64,000 bases of DNA from UBA6168 sp041752395. Lineage in GTDB: Bacteria; Bacteroidota; Bacteroidia; Chitinophagales; Saprospiraceae. The position numbers and the translations under genes are program-made. The notes beneath the pieces are model-generated. The model was not told the origin of the DNA and searched no databases. It saw nothing but the letters and a program-made list of their open reading frames with translations. The stretch's first letter is position 1. The number at the start of each line of letters is the position of its first letter. Below, piece by piece: positions 1-7,097 of the stretch. The DNA is taken from the NCBI GenBank assembly GCA_041752395.1, contig JBGSWN010000223.1, forward strand, positions 1 through 64,000, given 5' to 3'.

Positions 1-210
1 CAAACCTTGAAAGGGACCATTCTGACTGACCTGGAGCAAGTGAAAATGTTGATGCAGAAGACCCACACTGAAACCGGGCTGAAGGTTGAAGTAAGAATCG
101 TGGACAAGTTCTATCCGATTAAGCTGCCGTCAAGGGCAGCGAATTTGGATAGCAAACGAATCTTGGTTCATCCAACATTGCCACAGTTCTCCTACACCAT
201 ATTGCCATAA
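1..210 (+). mobile_element. ISAzo13-like transposase, C-terminal fragment
   Basis: The reading frame is open at the left edge of the window and ends at 210. The last ~55 residues (GLKVEVRIVDKFYP, then VHPTLPQFSYTILP at the C-terminus) resemble the C-terminal end of ISAzo13-family DDE transposases, which typically finish with a GLKV...Y..GIK segment and an HP.WNYTI.P tail. The catalytic core lies outside the window, so it cannot be told whether the element is intact. No terminal inverted repeat was recognised after the stop codon. The following genes are degraded or tiny, which fits an insertion-prone spot. The family call is from memory of the tail motif, not from a search. Confidence 0.6.
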
Positions 211-252
211 TGGTCTATTTTATTAAATTCATTTCACTTAGTAGAGGATAAG

Positions 253-492
253 TTGGAAAAGCCGATTGATTTTATCAATGTACTTCTTGATATCCTTGAG
301 CCAAATTTTTCCAAACTAAAAGTTTTGGGTATTGAAAAACATGACATTTTGCTTTGGCTTGTTTACGAATATCAACATCAATGTGCAATGTCGTTTCATC
401 CTGAAGAGATGGAAAGACTTGGGAAAAGTGGGATTGCATTAAATATTGATTGCCATGAAAGATTAAAAAAAAATAAAAATACTAATGCTTGA
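253..492 (+). CDS. Hypothetical small protein (79 aa)
   Basis: A 79-residue frame starting at TTG 253, since no ATG lies between the preceding in-frame stop (208-210) and the conserved-looking body. The protein is soluble, with a segment DILLWLVYEYQHQCAMSF followed by PEEMERLGKSGIALNIDC. The pattern of aromatic, Gln/Cys and Glu residues looks like a real small conserved Bacteroidota protein, but I cannot name the family. It sits between a transposase tail and a pseudogene. The TTG start and AT-rich composition leave room for it being a 3' fragment of a longer gene broken by the transposon insertion. Confidence 0.4.
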   Translation: MEKPIDFINVLLDILEPNFSKLKVLGIEKHDILLWLVYEYQHQCAMSFHPEEMERLGKSGIALNIDCHERLKKNKNTNA

Positions 493-513
493 AACCGCCG
501 CATATCAGTCGCA

Positions 514-705
514 TTAGGTACTTACCCACTCCCCAACCTCCCCACCATCCCCCCAAACAAAGAGAAATGAAAAGGTAGCACCGAATACCCCATAGAAGCA
601 GCCCCACAGCCCAGTTAGCTGGAAGGTCGCCATTTGCCTTAGCGCCGATTCACCGTTTTCAGCGATGCAGAACTCCAGCCAGGCATCGCCGTGGCGGATA
701 GCTGA
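514..705 (-). pseudogene. Truncated DUF2867 domain (relic of an SDR-DUF2867 gene)
   Basis: The minus-strand frame encodes GDAWLEFCIAENGESALRQM then ATFQLTGLWGCFYGVF, which aligns residue for residue with the C-terminus of the intact gene at 4275-5702 (GEAWLEFNIAQKDGAWMLSQ, TATFRPRGLWGRVYWYL). The match covers about the last 60 residues and stops near 705; upstream of that the frame continues with unrelated sequence to about 807. The N-terminal Rossmann domain and most of DUF2867 are absent. It is therefore the 3' end of a diverged paralogue, about 3.6 kb from the surviving copy and in the same orientation. A short domain-only gene is possible but less likely, given the abrupt end of similarity and the neighbouring transposon debris. 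Confidence 0.7.
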
Positions 706-1421
706 AATCGGTTCAGTCGAGGTGATGAAATTGGGAAGGGGGAAATGGGTTTGGGGTTCTACGATTGTGGGTAATTGGACCTTCCTAGAATAGATGTTTG
801 TTTTCATTTACCCTTCTTAAAATCGTTTGCCCCATGGAGCTTCCTAAAACCTTAGAACCTCTACCTGCCGACTGGTAGAATAGAACCAAAAATTTCACGA
901 ACCATTGAAATGTGTTCCCTGCATTTTGTTGCGCCCATTTACATGCCATCAAGGTTCAGGCCATCCACAGCCTTCTTCAAGCGTTTGATTTCGTCCTACC
1001 TAGTTCACTGCGTTCAATTAAAGTTATCTAGGGTTTCAGCACTTAAGGTTGTTAGGCAAGTACTGCCTGCAGCCGCAAAAGTCTGTTTTTTGTTATCGAA
1101 CTGACTGAAAGTGTCGAACAAAAAAGATAAGCCATGAATGTTTGGTGTCTTCATCAAAAATGTTGTAAGGTACTGTCAGTAAATTATTTACAGATATATA
1201 ATTTAGTAACATTACAAATTTCGGCTCAACTTGTTTTGACTTAAATTTCACCAGATGTCTGAACATCAAAAAATAATCGTGTTTTGTCTAATAAAAAGGT
1301 GAAAATGCTTAAACAAAGAATCATTATGATTGTCTTGGTTTCAAATCTTCCAAATAGCCAAAACACTGAAGCGATTTTAAAATGGTTGTCCTATGTTTCC
1401 TAACATCCTAAAATTGGACTT
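706..1421. other. Gene-free stretch with small relics
   Basis: No convincing gene. On the minus strand at 939-995 an 18-codon open piece ends DEIKRLKKAVDGLNLDGM and a stop, with another stop immediately upstream; it resembles the leucine-zipper end of IS3-type OrfA proteins (LKKAVADLxLDKM) and may be a transposon scrap. The plus-strand frame at 910-1104 shows no family resemblance. At 1305-1403 a 32-codon ATG frame (MLKQRIIMIVLVSN...) precedes the Blh gene, in AT-rich sequence that probably also holds its promoter. No promoter is clear enough to place. Confidence 0.4.
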
Positions 1422-2378
1422 ATGAAGTCGCTGTTACCTTGTTTTTCAATAGAAAAATTGGTAATGTTTACCACTTTATCATTTGTGTTCGCTGGTCTTG
1501 TACTACCGAAGATGATGGTGGAACCGCATTTGGAAGCTTTTGGGTTTTTGCTAATTCTTGCTGGAGTCCCACATGGCGCTTCCGATTTCTATGTTGCACG
1601 TGAATTGTCTCAAAATAGTGGTAAAAGGGTAACCCTAACCTTGTTTTTGATAGGATATTTAATGATAATGGCATTGTATTCGGCGGTTTGGTGGTTTGTA
1701 CCGCAGTTGGCCTTCTGGATATTTATTTTGGTTTCAGCTTACCATTTTGGACAGTCCAACTGGTCTTTCCTGAAATTCCGCAACGGCATTGTCAAAAATT
1801 TTACATTTTTATTCTGGGGTGTGGCCATTTTGGGCGTGCCTGTAATCCTTTATTTTGACCAAGCTTCTATTATTGTTTTAGAAATGACAGGCGTACAGCT
1901 TGTCATGGAAAATGCTTATCGAGCGGCATTTATTTTTTTACTGATTTTTGGGGTAACAGGAACTCTGATATTCCTATATAATAGTGGTGTATTAAGTGCG
2001 AAGCTTTTTCAAATCGAGCTCGGAAAGTTTTTCTTGTTGATGCTTTTATTTTTCACAACGCCTTTGCTCGTGGGGTTCGGGGTTTATTTTGTGATGTGGC
2101 ATTCCCTGACATCTATTTTGGACCAAGTTAAAGTCGTCAAATCAAATGACCAATCGTTTGGTTTTAAAGCATACATCCGGTCCACGATTCCTTTGACTTT
2201 AGTTGCATTCACAGGGTTAAGCTTGTTTTATTTCTTCTTCAATGGGTATTTTGACAAAGGGCAAAACTTAGGATTTCTGTTCATTTTTATAGCAGTTATT
2301 ACTATCCCACATGCTGTTCTCATGGAGTGGCTCTATCGAGTCGGTAAACCTGTGCTGGAAAAAGTTAACCCTCTATAA
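1422..2378 (+). CDS. blh: Brp/Blh family beta-carotene 15,15'-dioxygenase
   Basis: An integral membrane enzyme predicted to cleave beta-carotene into two molecules of all-trans retinal, the chromophore of the rhodopsin encoded next. At 318 residues it has the usual family length and is made of about eight hydrophobic segments. The four histidines expected to hold the catalytic iron are present: H51 in AGVPHGASD, H108 in AYHFGQS, H227 in MWHSLTS and H297 in TIPHAVLMEW. Start ATG 1422 gives a short N-terminus before the first membrane segment. The gene lies 109 bp upstream of the rhodopsin on the same strand, so co-transcription is plausible; in many bacteria blh follows the rhodopsin instead. 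Genes making carotene itself are not in the window. Confidence 0.92.
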   Translation: MKSLLPCFSIEKLVMFTTLSFVFAGLVLPKMMVEPHLEAFGFLLILAGVPHGASDFYVARELSQNSGKRVTLTLFLIGYLMIMALYSAVWWFVPQLAFWIFILVSAYHFGQSNWSFLKFRNGIVKNFTFLFWGVAILGVPVILYFDQASIIVLEMTGVQLVMENAYRAAFIFLLIFGVTGTLIFLYNSGVLSAKLFQIELGKFFLLMLLFFTTPLLVGFGVYFVMWHSLTSILDQVKVVKSNDQSFGFKAYIRSTIPLTLVAFTGLSLFYFFFNGYFDKGQNLGFLFIFIAVITIPHAVLMEWLYRVGKPVLEKVNPL

Positions 2379-2487
2379 TGGAAGAATTAAAAGGGGCAAA
2401 AGCACCAAATCGTATTTTGAAAATTGAAATCCAGACCATACCTGGATTCATTCTATAATTAATTCTAACTAAAAAAATGCTTTAAAC

Positions 2488-3228
2488 ATGGAACTATCAT
2501 TGAATTTTCAGACTATCATGTTGACCATTCTCCAACCTGGTGATTATGTAGGATTTACATTCTTCATTGGTTCAATGGCCATGATGGCCGCTTCTGTTTT
2601 CTTCTTCATGGAAATGTGGAATCAAGAAGGCAAATGGCGTACTTCACTATTGGTATCGGGCTTGATTACCTTCATTGCAGCGGTACACTATTTTTACATG
2701 CGGGATTTCTGGGCCACCAACGGCACCTCACCGACAGAATTTAGATACATTGACTGGATTCTCACCGTGCCGCTCATGTGCGTTGAGTTTTACCTCATCC
2801 TGAAGGCTTTTGGGGCAAAACAAAGCCTACTGTGGAAGATGATTTTTTACTCCCTCTGGATGTTGGTAGCTGGGTACTTGGGTGAGACCTTGTTCCGTGA
2901 CAACTCGCCTTTGTGGGGATTCATCTCAACCATCGGCTATTTAGGCATCGTTTACGAGGTATGGATGGGCAGTGCCAAGAAATTGGCCAACAATTCCAAC
3001 AACCCAGCCCTCCAATCTGCCTTTAGCGCATTGGGCTGGTTCGTATTGGTAGGTTGGGCCATCTACCCAGTAGGCTACATGGCCATTGATGGCTCAGGCT
3101 GGCTCAGTGGGGTATTGAACCCAAAGAGCTTGGACATCATTTACAACATCGGCGATGCCGTTAACAAAATCGGCTTTGGCCTTGTCATTTATTCCTTGGC
3201 TGTTTCCAGCAAAACAGCTAAAGCCTAA
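2488..3228 (+). CDS. Light-driven proton-pumping rhodopsin (proteorhodopsin/xanthorhodopsin type)
   Basis: A seven-helix retinal protein of 246 residues in the inner membrane, predicted to pump protons outward in light. By alignment with green proteorhodopsin the key residues are R86, D89 (proton acceptor, D97), T93 (T101), E100 (proton donor, E108), H67 (H75), D223 (D227) and the retinal-binding K227 (K231), so the motif is DTE, an outward H+ pump. M97 lies at the spectral-tuning position 105; Met there goes with green absorption. G144 in PLWGFISTI falls at the position of F152 in proteorhodopsin and of the antenna-fenestration glycine G156 in xanthorhodopsin, so a carotenoid antenna could bind. 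Start ATG 2488 follows an A-rich leader. It sits after blh and before a strong terminator. Confidence 0.95.
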   Translation: MELSLNFQTIMLTILQPGDYVGFTFFIGSMAMMAASVFFFMEMWNQEGKWRTSLLVSGLITFIAAVHYFYMRDFWATNGTSPTEFRYIDWILTVPLMCVEFYLILKAFGAKQSLLWKMIFYSLWMLVAGYLGETLFRDNSPLWGFISTIGYLGIVYEVWMGSAKKLANNSNNPALQSAFSALGWFVLVGWAIYPVGYMAIDGSGWLSGVLNPKSLDIIYNIGDAVNKIGFGLVIYSLAVSSKTAKA

Positions 3229-3280
3229 CTATCTGGGTAAAATCAACGAAGGTGTATGGCTTTTGTTGGTTGCTAACCAT

Positions 3281-3318
3281 AAAGGATGCCCTTGCCAATT
3301 GGCAGGGGTTTCCTTTTT
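3281..3318 (+). terminator. Rho-independent terminator after the rhodopsin
   Basis: AAAGGA at 3281 pairs with TCCTTT, enclosing CCC/GGG and the palindrome TGCCAATTGGCA, followed by a T run. It lies 53 bp after the rhodopsin stop and should end the blh-rhodopsin transcript, separating the next gene at least in part. Confidence 0.85.
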
Positions 3319-3362
3319 AGGTTTATTACCAAAACTGCAACTCATCAGCGAAAAACAATAAA

Positions 3363-4262
3363 ATGGCCTATTCCACAAACCTTGACTGGCTTTATAACAA
3401 ACTGTTATCCGATGAAATAAAAGAGAAAAGTGAAAAAATTATCCTGATAATTGCCATTATCAGCTTTCTTGTACACCTGGCCCTTATTTACTTGGTTGAT
3501 TTCAAAATTATCAAACTGAACCCCGCCAATGAGCTGCTCAAGAACCCAATTTCGGCCATTTATACCCCATTTTCTTTTATCCTTGTTTATGAGGTTTATC
3601 TACTCATCTATTATTTGCCAAAATCCATCACCACCTATATTGGCAAACAATATGAAATCATGACGCTTATCGTTATCCGGCGGCTATTCAAGGATTTGTC
3701 AAAATTGGAGCTTTCCCCTGATTGGTTTCAGCTGAAAGGTGATTTGCAGTTTACTTATGACATCGTTGCAGCTGTTATTTTATTCTATTTGATTTATGTG
3801 TTTTATGCAAAAAGTAAGCAAAATCTGGCTGGTATGAATGAAGTCAAAACCATGCCCACGAAAATAGCAAGGTTCATCACATTCAAAAAAAAGATAGCTA
3901 TTTGTTTGGTATTGATATTATTGGCCTTGGCTATTTTTTCCTTTGTTAACTGGGCCGTTGGCACTGTTTATTCACCGACCGAAACCGATATTTCTTTCAA
4001 AAATATCAACAATATCTTCTTTAGTGAGTTCTTTACGGTTTTGATAATAAGTGATGTTGTTTTGCTCCTGTTGTCGTTTTTCCATACCGATGAATTTCAT
4101 AAGGTTATACGAAACTCAGGATACATTATTTCCACCATCTTAATCCGAATATCCTTTTCCGTAGATGGCTTGGTCAATACACTATTGATTGTGTCTGCCA
4201 TTGCCTTTGGTTTGTTGATATTGACGATACACAACAAGTTTGAGCAAAATATAGCAGTATAA
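3363..4262 (+). CDS. Polytopic membrane protein of unknown function
   Basis: A 299-residue protein with roughly seven hydrophobic segments: around residues 25-46, 65-87, 135-150, 180-200, 220-240, 255-275 and 275-292. Between the second and third lies a charged stretch (YEIMTLIVIRRLFKDLSKLE, about residues 95-120), and a second charged spot FHTDEFHKVIRNSGY precedes the last two helices. I do not recognise the family; the look is that of a conserved inner-membrane protein, not a known transporter. It starts 134 bp after the rhodopsin stop, beyond the terminator, so it may have its own promoter or depend on read-through. Its stop is only 12 bp from the stop of the convergent gene. A link to the rhodopsin is suggested only by position. 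Confidence 0.75.
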   Translation: MAYSTNLDWLYNKLLSDEIKEKSEKIILIIAIISFLVHLALIYLVDFKIIKLNPANELLKNPISAIYTPFSFILVYEVYLLIYYLPKSITTYIGKQYEIMTLIVIRRLFKDLSKLELSPDWFQLKGDLQFTYDIVAAVILFYLIYVFYAKSKQNLAGMNEVKTMPTKIARFITFKKKIAICLVLILLALAIFSFVNWAVGTVYSPTETDISFKNINNIFFSEFFTVLIISDVVLLLLSFFHTDEFHKVIRNSGYIISTILIRISFSVDGLVNTLLIVSAIAFGLLILTIHNKFEQNIAV

Positions 4263-4274
4263 ATCAATTATTGC

Positions 4275-5702
4275 CTACTTTTTTGCCAACCCATCAATCA
4301 TCCCGTTAAAGATAAAAAAGTGGAACGGCAGCACGAGGTACCAATATACCCGGCCCCAAAGGCCACGGGGGCGGAAGGTGGCTGTTTGCGAAAGCATCCA
4401 GGCACCGTCTTTCTGGGCAATGTTGAATTCCAGCCAAGCCTCGCCCGGCAGCTTCATTTCAGCAAACAAGAGCAAGCGTTTGTTTTCCTTATCAGCCACC
4501 AGCACACGCCAGAAGTCGAGTGCATCGCCGGGGCTGATTTCGTGCGGATGGGTGCGGCCCCGACGCAGTCCCACGCCACCTACCATTTTGTCCATATACC
4601 CACGTATTTTCCAAAGGAATGTACCGTAGTACCAGCCTCGACTGCCGCCAATGCTCCAAATCCGTTCAAGCACCTCTACTTTGTTGCCAGCGAGTGTGCG
4701 GCTTTTTTCGTCCTTGAAGACGCCGAATTTCGGCACTTCGATGTATTCCATCAGCTTCGGATTGGTGCCAAAAGAACTGAAAGCATCCTTCCAACTGCTC
4801 ACTACCATGTGCTGTTCGATGCGCCGGAAAGCCAGTTCCACCGCCGTTTTATACGACATCAGTTCGATGCCCAGCTCGGCAGCCAGCGTGTTCGGGCGAC
4901 AAATCACGTTGATTTTCATGCTGTCCACGAGGTTCTGCGCCAAGTGGTAGGAGGTGGCCGTGATGAAATACAGCCAGTAGGAGGAGAGTTTCGGCGTCAT
5001 CACCGGCACGGTCCAAATAAAGCGCCGCAGCTTTCTTACTTCCCCGAATTTCAGCAGCATTTGCCGGTAAGACAAGACCTCCGGCCCGCCGATGTCGAAG
5101 TCTTGGTGGTAGGTGTTTTCCCTGCCCATTACTCCCGACAAAAACTGGATGACATTGCGGATGCCAATGGGCTGGCACAGCGTGTTGAGCCATTTTGGGG
5201 CAATCATGACGGGCAGTTTTTCCACCAAATCCCGAATGATTTCGAAGGAAGCGCTGCCCGAACCGACGATGATGCCCGCCCGCAAAACGGTCACGGGTAC
5301 TTTGCCGCTGCGCAATATTTTCTCCACTTCGAGGCGGCTGTTGAGGTGGTCGGAAAGCTCCTCCTCGTTCACGATGCCGCTCAGGTAGATGATTTGCTGG
5401 CATTGTGTAGCGGCCACCATTTTTGAAAAATTCTCTGCGGTGCTGGCTTCTTTCTTCGCAAAATCGCCCTTGTCGCTCATGGAATGGATGAGAAAAAACG
5501 CTACGTCGAGGTCATCGGGGAACACCGTTTCCTGCGCAAGGTCGAGGAAATCTACCTCGATGATTTGGATGCGCTCGTGAGCTGGCCCATCGAAGCGCCT
5601 GCGGTTGCGGACGCAGCAATAAACGGAATGCCCCAATTCGAGCAGCACGGGAAGCAATCGTTGGCCGATATAGCCGTTGGCACCGGTGAGAAGTATTTTC
5701 AT
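4275..5702 (-). CDS. SDR-type NAD(P)-binding protein with C-terminal DUF2867
   Basis: A 475-residue protein with an N-terminal extended-SDR Rossmann domain (residues ~1-300) and a DUF2867 domain (~320-475). The nucleotide loop is TGANGYIGQRL at residues 7-17; the NAD(P) half continues with ADxxD-like segments and the IYLSGIV strand. The C-terminal half contains the DUF2867 hallmark GDALDFWRV...GEAWLEF...GLWGRVYWY. Proteins of this build (E. coli YbjT is related in its first half) are annotated as NmrA-like or epimerase-like; the substrate is unknown. It converges with the membrane protein gene (12-bp gap) and is divergent from Dps. A truncated paralogue of its C-terminus lies at 514-705. Confidence 0.85.
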   Translation of the reverse strand: MKILLTGANGYIGQRLLPVLLELGHSVYCCVRNRRRFDGPAHERIQIIEVDFLDLAQETVFPDDLDVAFFLIHSMSDKGDFAKKEASTAENFSKMVAATQCQQIIYLSGIVNEEELSDHLNSRLEVEKILRSGKVPVTVLRAGIIVGSGSASFEIIRDLVEKLPVMIAPKWLNTLCQPIGIRNVIQFLSGVMGRENTYHQDFDIGGPEVLSYRQMLLKFGEVRKLRRFIWTVPVMTPKLSSYWLYFITATSYHLAQNLVDSMKINVICRPNTLAAELGIELMSYKTAVELAFRRIEQHMVVSSWKDAFSSFGTNPKLMEYIEVPKFGVFKDEKSRTLAGNKVEVLERIWSIGGSRGWYYGTFLWKIRGYMDKMVGGVGLRRGRTHPHEISPGDALDFWRVLVADKENKRLLLFAEMKLPGEAWLEFNIAQKDGAWMLSQTATFRPRGLWGRVYWYLVLPFHFFIFNGMIDGLAKK

Positions 5703-5881
5703 GTTTCTCTAAACATTAAAATTGGAGAAATGTTAATGTGGCATAAAATTGAAATTAGTTTGCCAATGAAACAAAAATAATAACCTTGGCAAGTCAAAAT
5801 TCATTTTATTTACAGCCACTTTGCAATCGAACTTGTGATGACGATTCAAAAATGCACTAAAATCAATAGTTTCTACAAAAA

Positions 5882-6358
5882 ATGGACACGATAAACGCCA
5901 TCGGCCTTGATAGCACAAAAGCCCAAGATTTAGCAAAAAAGCTAAACGACCTTTTGGCAAACTATTCTATATTTTACCAAAATACAAGAGGGTATCATTG
6001 GAACATAAAAGGAGAAAAATTCTTCGAACTTCATTTGAAGTTTGAGGAGCTTTACAATGATTTGTTATTGAAAATTGATGAAGTTGCTGAAAGGATTCTG
6101 ACCCTTGGGCATACCCCGTCACACAATTTTAGCGATTACAAGAAAATCTCAAAAATTGCGGAAAGCGCCCAAGTCAGCGATGGAACCGAAGCCGTTGGAG
6201 ACATTTTGGCTTCCTTTCAAACGATTATTATTCTTCAACGAGAATTGCTTATAGTATCAAATAATGCTGGTGATGAAGGTACAAATGCCTTGATGAGCGA
6301 CTATATCCGAGCACAAGAGAAGCTGGTCTGGATGTATTCTTCCTTTCTAAAGATTTGA
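5882..6358 (+). CDS. dps: Dps-family ferritin-like DNA-protection protein
   Basis: A 158-residue four-helix-bundle protein, the usual Dps length. Dps dodecamers oxidise Fe(II) with hydrogen peroxide, store iron and shield DNA in stationary phase or oxidative stress. The intersubunit ferroxidase residues are all visible: H39 in YHWNIKG, H51 in ELHLKFEELY, D66 and E70 in KIDEVAERI. The N-terminus (MDTINAIGLDSTKAQDLAKK) is short with few basic residues, so direct DNA binding through a lysine-rich tail is uncertain. The gene is transcribed alone, divergent from the SDR-DUF2867 gene, and is followed by a long palindromic repeat that may also end transcription. Confidence 0.93.
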   Translation: MDTINAIGLDSTKAQDLAKKLNDLLANYSIFYQNTRGYHWNIKGEKFFELHLKFEELYNDLLLKIDEVAERILTLGHTPSHNFSDYKKISKIAESAQVSDGTEAVGDILASFQTIIILQRELLIVSNNAGDEGTNALMSDYIRAQEKLVWMYSSFLKI

Positions 6359-6415
6359 AGGAAGAAGGGGCATTGAGAAATAGGTACTGTTCGTCGCCTA
6401 AAACCTATTCAAGTT

Positions 6416-6576
6416 AGGAACGTGTGAATAATAAGTTGTCACTTTCGGCGAGTGTATTTTTTCCGATGGTAAGGCGGTGAATCAGGCGCATAGTGGCGCT
6501 ACGCAACTGATTCGCCAGCGCAGCAAGCGGGAAAAAGACGCCGCCCAAAGTGATTAGTTATTATTCACATGTTCCT
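6416..6576. repeat. MITE-like 161-bp imperfect palindrome
   Basis: The left arm starts AGGAACGTGTGAATAATAA and the right arm ends TTATTATTCACATGTTCCT. The two arms pair over almost the whole element, including TCACTTT/AAAGTGA, TTTTTTCC/GGGAAAAA and GGCGGTGAATCAG/CTGATTCGCC, with the centre of symmetry near 6496. It contains no reading frame. Size, symmetry and intergenic position after dps fit a miniature inverted-repeat element or a large REP-like hairpin; no target-site duplication is obvious. Confidence 0.7.
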
Positions 6577-6638
6577 TAACCATGCTCAAAACGCAGAAAA
6601 TCACCTAGAACTAAAATTTCATTTTTAATAATTAAATC

Positions 6639-6818
6639 ATGTTCAAAAAATTTACAGTAACAGATAAGTTACTTTTCATCTCTGCATTTCTTTCCCTTGT
6701 TTTTTCTGAGTTTTTATGGTTCAAAGGAGAAAAAGATGCTGCATTGTTTATCGGTCTTTGGGTTCCATCAATCCTAGGATTTGGTATTTATTTGAAAATT
6801 CTAAATCTTACAAAATGA
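6639..6818 (+). CDS. Small two-helix membrane protein (59 aa)
   Basis: A 59-codon ATG frame encoding MFKKFTVTDKLLFISAFLSL, then VFSEFLWFKGEKDAALFIGLWVPSILGFGIYLKI in two stretches, and ending LNLTK. Two hydrophobic helices flank a charged GEKDA turn. The layout DK-LF...SEFLWF.G....LFIGLWVPSIL is one I associate with widespread tiny inner-membrane proteins of unknown function. Its stop TGA overlaps the ATG of the next frame (ATGA at 6815-6818), so the two are probably translationally coupled. The start follows AATTAAATC with no strong Shine-Dalgarno, as usual in this phylum. Confidence 0.65.
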   Translation: MFKKFTVTDKLLFISAFLSLVFSEFLWFKGEKDAALFIGLWVPSILGFGIYLKILNLTK

Positions 6819-6913
6819 CTGTGTACATCCCCTATTTTGCTGGATTGATCACCATATTATTTGGTGTTGGATTTTATCTTGGTCTGCAAGAATTCAAGAA
6901 ATTTGAAAAATAA
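6815..6913 (+). CDS. Tiny single-helix membrane protein (32 aa)
   Basis: Starts at the ATG inside the ATGA overlap with the preceding gene and encodes MTVYIPYFAGLITILFGVGF followed by YLGLQEFKKFEK. It is one transmembrane helix with a short basic/acidic tail. The frame is open further upstream (from 6716), but that part lies inside the preceding gene in another frame and looks non-coding, so the coupled ATG is preferred. Function unknown. A hairpin (TTCTAACA/TTGTTAGAA, 6981-7019) follows but lacks a T run. Confidence 0.5.
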   Translation: MTVYIPYFAGLITILFGVGFYLGLQEFKKFEK

Positions 6914-7097
6914 TTTTTTTCAATTCACGATTTATTTCTTTGGATATAGATAACGCCAGCTTGAACAGCATTGACATAAATTCTAACATCACAATAAAAT
7001 ATTGGTGATTTTGTTAGAAAAGGTGAAATACCCAACATATAGCGCTGACTTATGAAAGGGTATCTTGTTATTGGTTATGGTGTTAGAAATCTATTTT

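Noticed and set aside
910..1104. 64-codon plus-strand frame
   Set aside because: No family likeness, mixed composition, and possible transposon remnants on the other strand.
4320..5426. 368-codon plus-strand frame
   Set aside because: Antisense to the SDR-DUF2867 gene, whose Rossmann and DUF2867 motifs are clear; the plus product is His/Pro/Arg-rich with no family look.
7065..7097. Upstream TTG start for the renalase-like gene
   Set aside because: It would add a hydrophobic tail before the Rossmann strand; ATG 7098 fits the family N-terminus better.
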